64,000 nucleotides of DNA, taken from the NCBI GenBank assembly GCA_036845225.1, contig DAIUEJ010000002.1, positions 54,240 to 118,239 of the forward strand. Direction: 5' to 3'. The stretch comes from FEN-680 sp036845225. Its GTDB lineage: Bacteria; Actinomycetota; Geothermincolia; Fen-727; Anoxymicrobiaceae. Below, one piece after another: positions 31,822 to 40,089 of this stretch. Below the pieces are notes generated by a model, which saw nothing but the letters and a program-made list of their open reading frames with translations, searched no databases and had not been told where the DNA came from. Position numbers and translations under genes: made by a program. How positions within the stretch are numbered: the first letter of the stretch is position 1; each line of letters opens with the position of its first letter.

Positions 31822-33516
31822 TTGACGACGCCGGAAGAGGAAAACAAAGTCAGCCTTGATGCTGTAGCGCGTCTGCGGCGCGTCTACTCTTTCCTCCAGC
31901 AGACCAATGAAGCCATCGCACAAATCAAGGAGCCCGAACCGCTCTTCGCCGAAGCTTGCCGCATCGCCGTCGAGGTCGGGGGGTTCAGGATGGCCTGGAT
32001 CGGCCTGACCGATCTCGGAACGGGACAGATAAGACCGGTAGTCCACCGGGGTTTCGAGGACGGCTACCTCGAGAAGATCTTCGTCAGCTCGGACGAGCAC
32101 GACGACCAGTCGCGCGGACCGACGGGCACCGCTATCAGGACCGGCCAGGTCAACATATGCAGGGACTTCGCCACCGACCCGCGCATGACCCCCTGGCGCG
32201 AGGAGGCGCTCAAGCGCGGCTACCTGTCCTCGGGCGCGTTTCCTCTGCGGATAGGTGAGCGTGTCGTCGGGGCTCTTACTTTGTATGCGGCTGAGAAGGA
32301 TTTTTTCTCAGAAGAGGAGGTCGACCTCTTCAAATCCCTGGCCGACAACATCTCTCTCGCCGTCGACGCGATGGAGAAAGAGGCACTGCGCAGGATGGCG
32401 GAGGAAGAGCTTGCCTTGCGAGCTGAACTGCTCGACGTCGCTACAGACTCGATCTTCGTGCACGATGCTGCACGCAACTTCGTTTATGCGAACGAGTCGT
32501 GCTGGCGGACCAGGGGCTACACCGCCGAGGAGTTCCTGGAACTGAGCCTTCACGACATTGTGACGCCGGAGTACGCCGCGCTGATAGAGCAGCGCGAATC
32601 ACTGGCCGAACACCAGGGACACGCATTCTTCGAGTCTGCCCACGTGCGCAAAGACGGCTCCATCATGTCGGTCGAAGTGCACACCAGGCCGGTCGAGTCG
32701 CGCGGCAGGAGGCTTTTCCTCAGCGTGGCGCGCGACATCACCGAGCGCAAGAAAGTAGAAAGCGAGCTCGAGGAATACCGCGAGCGCCTGGAGGAGCAGG
32801 TAAGCGAGAGGACGCGCCACCTGCAGGTCCTGAACAAAGAACTGGAGTCGTTCAGCTATTCGGTCTCTCACGACCTCCGGGGGCCGCTCCGGGCCATAGA
32901 CGGCTTCTCGCACATGCTGCTCGAGGACTTCTCCGAACAGCTCGGGGAAGACGGCCGCGAGTCACTCGATTTCATCTTCAGCAGCGTGAGGAGGATGGAC
33001 CAGATCATCGATGGCGTCCTTCGTCTCGCACGTGCGGGGCGGCAGGCCGCGAAGTTCTCGCCCACAGACCTCGGTCCGCTGGTCGCTGAATCGATAGAGG
33101 AGGCCATGCGGGGGGTCGTTGGCCGCGAGGTAGAGTTTCATGTGGGCGAGCTTCCAACCGTGACCTGCGATGCCGTCCTGGTGCGCCAGGTCTTCTCCAA
33201 CCTCATCGGCAACGCCGTCAAGTTCACCCGCCGGCAGGAGACAGCCCTTATCGAAGTCGGTGTGAAGACGGAGGCCGAAGCGGTCTTCTATGTCAGCGAC
33301 AACGGGGTCGGGTTCGACCCGGAACAATACGACAGGCTGTTCGGCGTGTTCCAGCGGCTCCACGGCCCCGAGGAATTCGAGGGGACCGGAGTTGGGCTGG
33401 CCCTTGTCCAGCGGGTAATCCTCAGGCACGGCGGGCGGGTCTGGGCCCGGAGCGCGCCCGGAGAAGGGGCGACGTTCTACTTCACGCTTCCCGGCTCAGC
33501 AGCGGACCTGGAATAG
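31822..33516 (+). CDS. GAF-PAS sensor histidine kinase
   Basis: A 564-residue soluble kinase: GAF domain (about 20-180), PAS (about 195-310), a coiled coil ('ERKKVESELEEYRERLEEQV'), HisKA with phospho-His350 in 'SYSVSHDLRGPLRAIDGF', and HATPase with 'NLIGNAVKFT', 'VSDNGVGFD' and 'EGTGVGLALVQRVI'. This is the cyanobacterial-phytochrome-like kinase arrangement. No transmembrane segment, so it senses a cytoplasmic signal. TTG start at 31822 with gggga upstream is the only start compatible with the frame. No cognate regulator is adjacent; the lone receiver at 14861 is a possible partner. Confidence 0.93.
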   Translation: MTTPEEENKVSLDAVARLRRVYSFLQQTNEAIAQIKEPEPLFAEACRIAVEVGGFRMAWIGLTDLGTGQIRPVVHRGFEDGYLEKIFVSSDEHDDQSRGPTGTAIRTGQVNICRDFATDPRMTPWREEALKRGYLSSGAFPLRIGERVVGALTLYAAEKDFFSEEEVDLFKSLADNISLAVDAMEKEALRRMAEEELALRAELLDVATDSIFVHDAARNFVYANESCWRTRGYTAEEFLELSLHDIVTPEYAALIEQRESLAEHQGHAFFESAHVRKDGSIMSVEVHTRPVESRGRRLFLSVARDITERKKVESELEEYRERLEEQVSERTRHLQVLNKELESFSYSVSHDLRGPLRAIDGFSHMLLEDFSEQLGEDGRESLDFIFSSVRRMDQIIDGVLRLARAGRQAAKFSPTDLGPLVAESIEEAMRGVVGREVEFHVGELPTVTCDAVLVRQVFSNLIGNAVKFTRRQETALIEVGVKTEAEAVFYVSDNGVGFDPEQYDRLFGVFQRLHGPEEFEGTGVGLALVQRVILRHGGRVWARSAPGEGATFYFTLPGSAADLE

Positions 33517-33610
33517 CCGGCGAGGCGAGGCGAGTCGGTCGAGACTTCTCGGGACCCTTCGCTTTCTAAGTAAATCCTCAGGAATCTCCAGTACAAAAGA
33601 AGATGGTATA

Positions 33611-33653
33611 TTGACAATAGTATTGGGTTACTATTAATATTATGAAATTAATA
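33611..33653 (+). promoter_or_regulatory. AT-rich promoter with two palindromes upstream of padR
   Basis: TTGACA at 33611-33616 and TAATAT at 33635-33640 (18-base spacer). Between them is the perfect inverted repeat aatagta-N6-tactatt (33616-33635), overlapped by a second, tattaat-N8-attaata (33632-33653). The stretch is strikingly AT-rich against the genome. Both repeats are placed to block RNA polymerase, as expected for PadR self-repression. Confidence 0.75.
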
Positions 33654-33678
33654 ATACTTGGAGAGGAGAGGTGATCTC

Positions 33679-34125
33679 ATGAGCGAGGCGGGGCAAGAAG
33701 ACCTGTTCCGGCACCTCAGGGAGGCGTTCGGGCGCAAGCAGCCGCCGGTGTTCTTCACGTCTTCTATCATCATGCTGCTCCTGGCGGAGGAACCCGCCCA
33801 CGGATACGCCCTCTTCAAGAAGATGTGCGACATCGGCATTTTCGAGGACGGCACTGACGCCTCCATGATCTACCCGACCCTGCACGCTCTTGACGCTGAA
33901 GGCCTCATCACTTCTGAACTCGTTGACGAAGGCGCCGGTCCTGCACGCAAGGTGTTTCACCTCACCAGGGAAGGGCGCAAGGCCCTGGACCGGTTCGCGG
34001 ACCACGTCAGGAACGTTGCCGCGGGCGCAAACCACTGGCTGCGCCGCTACGAGGGAATAGCGAAAAAGGCGGCACCCCACTCGAAAAAGGGCGCTCGAGC
34101 GTCCAGTAACGCATCAGAAAGGTAA
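33679..34125 (+). CDS. PadR-family transcriptional regulator
   Basis: A 148-residue winged-helix repressor: 'PPVFFTSSIIMLLLAEEPAH' leads into 'GYALFKKMCDIGIF', then 'MIYPTLHALDAEGLITSELV' and the wing 'ARKVFHLTREGRKALDRF'. PadR proteins repress exporter operons until a toxic compound binds. The ATG at 33679 has ggagaggtg upstream. It is followed 5 bases later by an ABC permease gene and then its ATPase, so it most likely controls that exporter and itself through the palindromes at 33616-33653. The C-terminal 20 residues are basic and Ser/Ala-rich. Confidence 0.93.
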   Translation: MSEAGQEDLFRHLREAFGRKQPPVFFTSSIIMLLLAEEPAHGYALFKKMCDIGIFEDGTDASMIYPTLHALDAEGLITSELVDEGAGPARKVFHLTREGRKALDRFADHVRNVAAGANHWLRRYEGIAKKAAPHSKKGARASSNASER

Positions 34126-34130
34126 GAGAC

Positions 34131-35288
34131 ATGGCATTCATTTTCCGTAACATGTGGAGGCGCAAAGGGCGCACCTTCCTCACCATCTTCGGGATAGTGG
34201 TGGGGATCTTCGCCCTGACCGTCCTGGGTGGGATGACCGCCCGCATGGACCAGCAGGTCAAAGGCATGAAGGGCTTCATCACCGGCAAGATAAGCGTGGC
34301 TCCGGAGGACTCGGGCGCCCACGTGCGTATGCGTGGAGGCGGCAGTTCGTACATGGATCTCTCGACTGCCCGGGCGATAGAGAAGATCCCCGGCGTGCAG
34401 ACCGCGTCCGGGATGGTCATGGTGCAGCTCAAGTCGGCGGAAGGCCTGAGCGCCCCCCAGATGCTGGTCGGCTATGAGCCGCCCGCGGACGGCGGAATGT
34501 TCAAGGACATCAAGATGTCTCAAGGCCGCGAGCTGAAAGCGGGCGATACCGATAAGGCCGTGGTGGGCTCGGTGCTCGCCACGCAGGAGCGCTCAAAGGT
34601 CGGTGGCCCCATCACGCTCAAAGGCAAGACCTACGAGGTCGCCGGGATCATGGACGCGACTCTCGGCCCCACGGACGCCTGGGCTTTCGTCCCGTACCAG
34701 GACGGGCTCAACACGTTCCTCGCTGCGAATCCGTTCATCAAGGACGTGCAGCTCGTGCAATCCATCACGGTGCTGCCCAAACCCGGCGCCGATATCGAGG
34801 CCCTGGCGGGGACGATCCAGAAAGACATACCGGGCGTGAAGACGACATCCCCGGTGCAGGCCGAGAAGCAGATCTCTCAGATGACGACGATCTTCAGCGC
34901 CATAATCCTGGGCATCGCCTTCATCGCGCTCTTCGTCGGCGGCCTGTCCGTCATCAACACCATGATCATGTCGGTATCGGAGCGCCGTCGCGAGATCGGG
35001 CTCAAGAAAGCGATCGGCGCCACGACTTCGACGATACTCCGTGAGTACCTGGGGGAGGCGGCGATGATCGGCCTGTTCGCCGGGGCGGTCGGCATGCTGG
35101 CCGGCCTGCTGGCGATTTCCGCGCTCAACCGGGCCACTCACGCCAACAACGTGGTCATCTTCGCGGTGACCTCGACCGTCATCCTGGGCCCCGTGATCTT
35201 CGCGACCATACTCGCGTCGCTTGCCGGGCTGTTCCCGGCTCTCCGCGCCGCGCGGCTCAATCCCGTAGACGCCCTCAAGGAGGAATAG
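34131..35288 (+). CDS. ABC transporter permease, MacB/FtsX type
   Basis: A 385-residue permease: an N-terminal transmembrane helix ('TFLTIFGIVVGIFALTVLGG'), a periplasmic/extracellular MacB-like core domain (about 50-255), and three C-terminal helices (about 262-290, 310-340, 345-375) with the FtsX signature 'RRREIGLKKAIGATTSTILR'. It ends 'LFPALRAARLNPVDAL', standard for the family. These mechanotransmission-type transporters export peptides, lipids or macrolides. It lies between the PadR gene and the ATPase gene in a tight operon. Confidence 0.94.
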   Translation: MAFIFRNMWRRKGRTFLTIFGIVVGIFALTVLGGMTARMDQQVKGMKGFITGKISVAPEDSGAHVRMRGGGSSYMDLSTARAIEKIPGVQTASGMVMVQLKSAEGLSAPQMLVGYEPPADGGMFKDIKMSQGRELKAGDTDKAVVGSVLATQERSKVGGPITLKGKTYEVAGIMDATLGPTDAWAFVPYQDGLNTFLAANPFIKDVQLVQSITVLPKPGADIEALAGTIQKDIPGVKTTSPVQAEKQISQMTTIFSAIILGIAFIALFVGGLSVINTMIMSVSERRREIGLKKAIGATTSTILREYLGEAAMIGLFAGAVGMLAGLLAISALNRATHANNVVIFAVTSTVILGPVIFATILASLAGLFPALRAARLNPVDALKEE

Positions 35289-35291
35289 CAG

Positions 35292-35978
35292 ATGAGCATC
35301 GTCACTACCGAGGCACTGACCAAGATATACAAGATGGGCGACACCACCATCAACGCGGTTGACGGGCTCGACCTCAGCATCGACAAGGGTGAGTTCCTCT
35401 CCATCATGGGGCCGTCGGGCTCCGGCAAGACCACCCTCCTGCACCTGCTTGGCTGCCTGGATGTTCCCACCGCGGGAAAGGTCAACATCGACGGCGTGGA
35501 GACCGGCGACCTGTCAGGTGCCGCACTGGCCTCCATAAGGCGCGAGAAGGTGGGCTTCATCTTCCAGGAGTACAACCTGCTGCCGGTGCTCTCTGCCGTC
35601 GAGAACGTGGAACTGCCTCTCCGGTACCTCAAGGTCAAGCCGGCGGAGAGGCGCAGGCGCGCGCTCGAGGCGCTCGAGAAAGTCGGGCTGAGCGACCGTG
35701 CCCGCAACAGGCCTTCGCAACTGTCGGGCGGCGAGGCCCAGCGCGTGGCGATCGCCAGGGCGCTGGTGACCGAGCCGGCCCTCGTACTGGCGGACGAGCC
35801 GACGGGCGAGCTGGACACTACCAACACCGTACGCATAATGGACCTGGTTCGCGACCTGAACCGCGACTTCCAGCAGACTTTCGCGATTGTCACCCACGAC
35901 CCGATGGTCGCCGAGAGGACGCGTCGCATCATCTCGATACGCGACGGGAAGATAGAGTCGGATAAAGCGGTAGCCTGA
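35292..35978 (+). CDS. ABC transporter ATP-binding protein, MacB/LolD type
   Basis: A 228-residue ATPase with Walker A 'GPSGSGKTTLLHLL', Q-loop 'IFQEYNLLPVLSAVENVELP', signature 'LSGGEAQRVAIARAL', Walker B 'LVLADEPTGELD' and the H-loop 'IVTHDPMVA'. It powers the permease encoded 3 bases upstream. The family usually works as two ATPases with two FtsX-type permeases; there is only one permease gene here, so a homodimer of it is likely. It is convergent with the zinc-ribbon gene. Confidence 0.95.
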   Translation: MSIVTTEALTKIYKMGDTTINAVDGLDLSIDKGEFLSIMGPSGSGKTTLLHLLGCLDVPTAGKVNIDGVETGDLSGAALASIRREKVGFIFQEYNLLPVLSAVENVELPLRYLKVKPAERRRRALEALEKVGLSDRARNRPSQLSGGEAQRVAIARALVTEPALVLADEPTGELDTTNTVRIMDLVRDLNRDFQQTFAIVTHDPMVAERTRRIISIRDGKIESDKAVA

Positions 35979-36012
35979 GGCCGGAGATCGTCGGAGGCGT
36001 GGGCGCGGCAAT

Positions 36013-36234
36013 CTACCAGGAGGATTCGTCCTCTTCGGTGAGGGACCGGGTGTTGCGACGACTCCCGTCAAACCCCTCGCTTTCCTGCTCGTCGACGGGC
36101 TCGAAGCACTCCGGGCACGCCGGCTTCCCCTTGATCAGTCTGGTGTCCTCGATGGGGAACTCGGCGCCACAGCCCGGGCAGGTGACCATCTGGTTCTCGA
36201 GGAAACCTGCTCCGCCGCCGAACAGGAATGCCAT
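36013..36234 (-). CDS. Small zinc-ribbon protein
   Basis: A 73-residue protein with two CxxC pairs, 'VTCPGCGAEFPIED' and 'PACPECFEPVD', forming one zinc ribbon. The N terminus 'MAFLFGGGAGFLENQ' is Gly-rich and mildly hydrophobic; the C terminus is polar. ATG 36234 is preferred to 36249 because a gggg tract lies just upstream. Function unknown; proteins of this size and plan often bind nucleic acid or a partner enzyme. Confidence 0.7.
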   Translation of the reverse strand: MAFLFGGGAGFLENQMVTCPGCGAEFPIEDTRLIKGKPACPECFEPVDEQESEGFDGSRRNTRSLTEEDESSW

Positions 36235-36345
36235 GATACCCCGGTCCATTAAGAGTCACTTCCGTTGCTTTACTGTCACCGCAGCCGCTGGGATCTGTCA
36301 CCGATTTCATTATCGGCCGGCGGGCGCGTCTGGTTTAGGGTTCCC

Positions 36346-36906
36346 TCAACGGCCGGCGGGCTTTCCGTTGCCGGAGGCCACCAGGGCGAGCAGTTCCTCA
36401 CCGTACTTCTCGATCCGCGCGGGGCCGAAGCCTTTAATGGCCGCGAGGTCTGATGCGCTGGCGGGGCGCGTCCGCGCGATGTCCTCGATCGAGCGGTTCT
36501 GGGCGACGCAGTAGGGCGGCACTTTCTCCTCGGAGGCCTTTCCGGACCGCCACGCCTTGATCGCCTGGACGAGCAGCTCCTCCTCGGGGGTCAGCTCGCC
36601 GGAGACCGAGGCCTGTGCGACCTTGGGCGCCGGCTCGGACGGCGCGCTGACGGTCGCTGCCACCGGCGGCTCGGGCGCCAGGGCCGGTACGGACGTCTTG
36701 CTCTTCCTGGCCTTTACTGTCTTGCGAGGCTTGCCTTCCGGCGACTCCTCAAAGAAGACCAGCACGGACCACGCGGCCTCGTGCCCTTCGCGCAGCGACG
36801 CGGTGACCTTCCGCACCCGCACCGACTCCATGAACTCGCTCGCGGCGGCCTCGTCGATGGCGGCGAACGGCTGCTCGAGCCTTATCTCCAACGTCCTGCA
36901 TCTCAT
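36346..36906 (-). CDS. HRDC-domain protein
   Basis: A 186-residue protein with an N-terminal alpha/beta part (1-55, 'LEIRLEQPFAAIDEAAASEF'), a Pro/Ala/Lys-rich linker, and an HRDC domain (about 108-178): 'LLVQAIKAWRSGKASEEKVP', 'IEDIARTRPAS' and 'LAAIKGFGPARIEKYGEEL'. HRDC domains bind DNA and normally sit at the C terminus of RecQ or RNase D. Here it is alone with a different N-terminal partner, so it is probably an accessory in nucleic acid metabolism. Monocistronic. Confidence 0.85.
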   Translation of the reverse strand: MRCRTLEIRLEQPFAAIDEAAASEFMESVRVRKVTASLREGHEAAWSVLVFFEESPEGKPRKTVKARKSKTSVPALAPEPPVAATVSAPSEPAPKVAQASVSGELTPEEELLVQAIKAWRSGKASEEKVPPYCVAQNRSIEDIARTRPASASDLAAIKGFGPARIEKYGEELLALVASGNGKPAGR

Positions 36907-37041
36907 CTGTCTCTCCTTTCTACGGCTTGTATTGCTTGCTAGATTGTAGCCCGGGGGTGTGACACCGAATCTGATTGACCGCGCCCCGGCATCCAGAATA
37001 GGCTTTAGGCGTCATCCGACCACCAGCAAGGAGGACTGATT

Positions 37042-38070
37042 GTGCGCATCGCATTAATGGGCGCGGGGTCGCTCGGTACGATCGCGGGGGCGCTGCTGTC
37101 GAAGGCCGGCCTCGATATCGTCCTGGTCGATGCCAACGAGGAGCACGTGAAAGCGCTCAACGCCAGCGGGGCCAGGGTCGTGGGCCACATGGAGCTCACC
37201 GCTCCCGTCAAGGCGATCCTGCCGTCGCAGATGGACGGCACCTACGACCTCGTCATCTACCTGGTCAAGTCGACGTACGACGACGTCGCCCTGCCCGAGC
37301 TGCTGCCGTTCATGCGCGAAGACAGTATGCTCATCACTCTGCAGAACGGCGTCCCCGAGGAGAGGGTCGCATCGTTCGTCGGCAGGGATCGGACGCTGGG
37401 CGGCGCGGTCGGCTGGGGCGGCACCTGGCAGGGACCCGGAGTATCCGAACTGACGAGCGACCCCTCAGAGATGACGTACGACATAGGGGAGTTGGACGGC
37501 AGCATCACGGCGCGCATCGAGCAGATAAAAGAGGTGCTCGACCACGCCGGGGTCGCCATCATCACTCAGAACCTGATCGGCGTCAGGTGGACCAAGCTGC
37601 TTGTCAACGTGGCGATGTCGGGGCTGTCCACCGCGCTCGACTGCCCCTACGGCGGCATCCTCGACGACGAGAAAGCAATCACCGCGGCGATATGCATCAT
37701 GCTCGAGACCATCAAGGCGTCCCAGGCGCTCGGCATAAAGATGGAGCCCATGCAGGGGGCCGACCCGGCAATACTCTTCGAGATCGTCAAGCAGGACCTC
37801 GAGAACGCCAAGGGCGTTGTCAGGTTCATCTGGGACCCCCACCGGGACATCATCGGCAGCATGCTGCAGGACTGCAGGAAGGGCTTGAAGTGTGAGGTCG
37901 AAGCCCTCAACGGGTACCTCACGAAGATGGCGGCCTCCGCGGGCGTCGCCACCCCGGTCAACGACCAGGTCACAGAGCTGATCAGGAAGATCCAGGACGG
38001 AGAGTTGGCGCCCGGGCCGGCGAACCTGGACATGCTCGAGATCCCTGACACGTCGGAGTACTTCGACTGA
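37042..38070 (+). CDS. Ketopantoate reductase-like dehydrogenase (ApbA/PanE family)
   Basis: A 342-residue NAD(P)-dependent reductase. The N-terminal Rossmann motif is 'IALMGAGSLGTIAGALL'; 'LVKSTYDD' and 'ITLQNGVPEE' follow; the C-terminal helical domain contains the catalytic Lys region 'VRWTKLLVNVAMSGLSTALD'. PanE makes pantoate for CoA synthesis, but the family also has many 2-ketoacid or ketoester reductases, and the extended C-terminal domain here (about 25 residues longer than PanE) leaves the substrate open. GTG start with aaggagg upstream. Confidence 0.82.
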   Translation: MRIALMGAGSLGTIAGALLSKAGLDIVLVDANEEHVKALNASGARVVGHMELTAPVKAILPSQMDGTYDLVIYLVKSTYDDVALPELLPFMREDSMLITLQNGVPEERVASFVGRDRTLGGAVGWGGTWQGPGVSELTSDPSEMTYDIGELDGSITARIEQIKEVLDHAGVAIITQNLIGVRWTKLLVNVAMSGLSTALDCPYGGILDDEKAITAAICIMLETIKASQALGIKMEPMQGADPAILFEIVKQDLENAKGVVRFIWDPHRDIIGSMLQDCRKGLKCEVEALNGYLTKMAASAGVATPVNDQVTELIRKIQDGELAPGPANLDMLEIPDTSEYFD

Positions 38071-38175
38071 CAGGTCCGTCGCCCGTTTTGAAGTCCGGGC
38101 AAAACCGAACCGGACAAGGTGTCGCGCCGTGCGTGGCAGAACAATACGAGCGGCGAGACTACCTGGAGGTAAGAA

Positions 38176-39108
38176 ATGCGGAAGTGTGTTTTTGCGGCAG
38201 CGTCGCTGGCGTGCGCCGTCGTCCTGCTGGCCGGGCTCATCGCGGGCTGCGGCGGCTCGAACATCACCATCACCTCGATCGCGCCATCCAGCGGGCCTGG
38301 AGGCACGCTGGTAGCGATCACCGGGACGGGCTTCGGCAAGTCTCAGGGTTCGAGCAAGGTGATGTTCGGCAACACGATAGCGGGCGTGGAGTCTTGGAGC
38401 GATACGGGGATCGCGGCCAGAGTACCCTCTGACCTCAAGGCCGGGAGCCTCACGGTCAAGGTCACCGTCAAGTCCGCCGACAGCAACACCCTGGCCTTCA
38501 AGATAGCCGCGGCCGGCGCCGCACAGCCGGAAGCCTCGAACCCCGGAGAGATCGAGCACAACACGCCGGTACAGGCGATGCTCGCGTACCTGAAGTCGAA
38601 GGGCCAGCCGACCACCGGATGGACGTTCAGTGTCCTCGCGGTCAGCAAGTCCGACCCCAACTGGAAGATCGACGAGGGTGTGATGGCGGGGAACCCGCAA
38701 CCGCAGTTCTTCCTTCTCCACAAGGTCAACGGGAACTGGCAGGTGCTGACTTACGGAACGGACTTCAACACGCAGAAGTACGGCGCTCCGGCGGACCTGA
38801 AACTCGTCCAGCCTGCGCCGCCGTCGCCGACGCCCCCGCCGACGCCCAGCACCGAGGCGGAAGTCATTCAGGCATACCTGGTATCCAAGGGAAAGCCGAG
38901 CGACAGCTGGCAACTCAGCCTGCAGAAGGTGAGCCAGACCGACCCCAACTGGGAGGTCATCCACGGCGTGCGCAACGGCGTGACGGACAACTTCCTGCTG
39001 GTCTGGAACAACATGCTCGGCAACTGGGAATGCCTGGCCGACGGCGGCCCCCCGTGGACCGGCGTCGAGTTCAAGGGCGAGCCGGTGCCAGCCGACCTGA
39101 ACCAGTAG
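38176..39108 (+). CDS. Lipoprotein with IPT/TIG domain and a duplicated C-terminal unit
   Basis: A 310-residue lipoprotein: lipobox 'LLAGLIAGC' (Cys about 25), one IPT/TIG immunoglobulin-like domain (about 30-115, 'ITSIAPSSGPGGTLVAITG'), then two copies of a roughly 65-residue unit joined by a Pro/Thr linker: 'AYLKSKGQPTTGWTFSVLAV' with 'SDPNWKID', and 'AYLVSKGKPSDSWQLSLQKV' with 'TDPNWEVI'. The units resemble PepSY-like or DUF-type extracytoplasmic domains. A terminator follows. It is an envelope protein; its binding partner is unknown. Confidence 0.8.
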   Translation: MRKCVFAAASLACAVVLLAGLIAGCGGSNITITSIAPSSGPGGTLVAITGTGFGKSQGSSKVMFGNTIAGVESWSDTGIAARVPSDLKAGSLTVKVTVKSADSNTLAFKIAAAGAAQPEASNPGEIEHNTPVQAMLAYLKSKGQPTTGWTFSVLAVSKSDPNWKIDEGVMAGNPQPQFFLLHKVNGNWQVLTYGTDFNTQKYGAPADLKLVQPAPPSPTPPPTPSTEAEVIQAYLVSKGKPSDSWQLSLQKVSQTDPNWEVIHGVRNGVTDNFLLVWNNMLGNWECLADGGPPWTGVEFKGEPVPADLNQ

Positions 39109-39126
39109 GTAACGCACAATCGCGAG

Positions 39127-39160
39127 GCCCCCGACCGCCCGTGCCGGGGGCTTTGCTTTC
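39127..39160 (+). terminator. Rho-independent terminator after the IPT lipoprotein gene
   Basis: Stem gcccccg / cgggggc (39127-39133 with 39145-39151) and an 11-base loop, then tttgctttc. It lies 19 bases after the stop codon. Confidence 0.75.
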
Positions 39161-39197
39161 AGCATAGTGGTTGGCGAGACGACTCCGGAGGTCGGCC

Positions 39198-40019
39198 ATG
39201 AAGAATCTTCGTGACAGAAGAGTGATCGTCACCGGCGCGGCGAGCGGGATCGGCAGAGGAACGGCTCTCGCATTCGCGATGGAGGGCTGCCGGCTCGTGC
39301 TGGTCGACATCGACGAGGGCGGACTCGCTTCGGTGGAATCGGAGGTCCGCGCTATCGGCGCCGAGTGCTCGTCGTTCATAGTGGACGTCACTGATGCCGC
39401 CCAGGTGGAGCGGCTCGCGACGACGCTCGGCGAGTCCGGAGGGGTGGACGTGCTTGCCAACGTGGCGGGCGTCTGCGTGGTCTCCGACTTCGTGGACACC
39501 CCGCTGGAGGATTGGCGATGGGTGATGGGCGTCAACCTCTGGGGCCCGATACACATGTCACGCGCGTTTCTGCCGGCGATGATCTCCCGCCGCAGCGGGC
39601 ATATCGTAAACGTCGCTTCCGCCGGGGGGCTGGTGAGCTTCGCGATGCTCGGCTCTTACTGCACCACGAAGTTCGCCCTGGTCGGCCTCTCGGAAGCGAT
39701 ACGCCAGGAGGTTCACGCTGACGGCATAGGCGTAACGGTGGTCTGCCCGGGTGTCACCAACACCCCGATAGTAGGGGCGGCGCGAATAACAGGGTACTCG
39801 CGGGAGAAGCTGGAAGCCTTCATCAGGCCGGTGATGCATCGATCGATGTCGGCGGAGCGCACGGGGGAACTGCTGGTCCGTGCCGTCAAGAAGAACTCCC
39901 CATTGGTGGTGACCGGCATCACCGCGAAGGTGCTGGTGCTGCTCAACCGCTGGGCGCCCTGCCTCGTGAGGGCCTTCATGGGCTCGACGAAGACCGGAGT
40001 GGCTCGTCTCTACACCTGA
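39198..40019 (+). CDS. Short-chain dehydrogenase/reductase
   Basis: A 273-residue classical SDR: 'VTGAASGIGRGTALAF', Asp in 'LVDIDEG' (suggesting NAD rather than NADP), 'ANVAGVCVV', Ser in 'NVASAGG', and 'YCTTKFALVG' with Tyr and Lys intact. The start at ATG 39198 has ggaggt at a good distance. It stands alone and resembles the SDRs of the 23-26 kb locus in length and C-terminal sequence ('VLLNRWAPCLVRAF'), so it may act on similar hydroxylated lipids. Confidence 0.9.
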   Translation: MKNLRDRRVIVTGAASGIGRGTALAFAMEGCRLVLVDIDEGGLASVESEVRAIGAECSSFIVDVTDAAQVERLATTLGESGGVDVLANVAGVCVVSDFVDTPLEDWRWVMGVNLWGPIHMSRAFLPAMISRRSGHIVNVASAGGLVSFAMLGSYCTTKFALVGLSEAIRQEVHADGIGVTVVCPGVTNTPIVGAARITGYSREKLEAFIRPVMHRSMSAERTGELLVRAVKKNSPLVVTGITAKVLVLLNRWAPCLVRAFMGSTKTGVARLYT

Positions 40020-40089
40020 GCGGGACACCGCTCCGTCAACTGAAGAGTCGAGGTTGGCGCCCCGGCTACCGTTTCATCGTCGGCACAAC

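Noticed and set aside
37465..39165. Long minus-strand frame across the reductase and IPT lipoprotein genes
   Set aside because: It spans two genuine genes and a terminator with no recognisable protein features.
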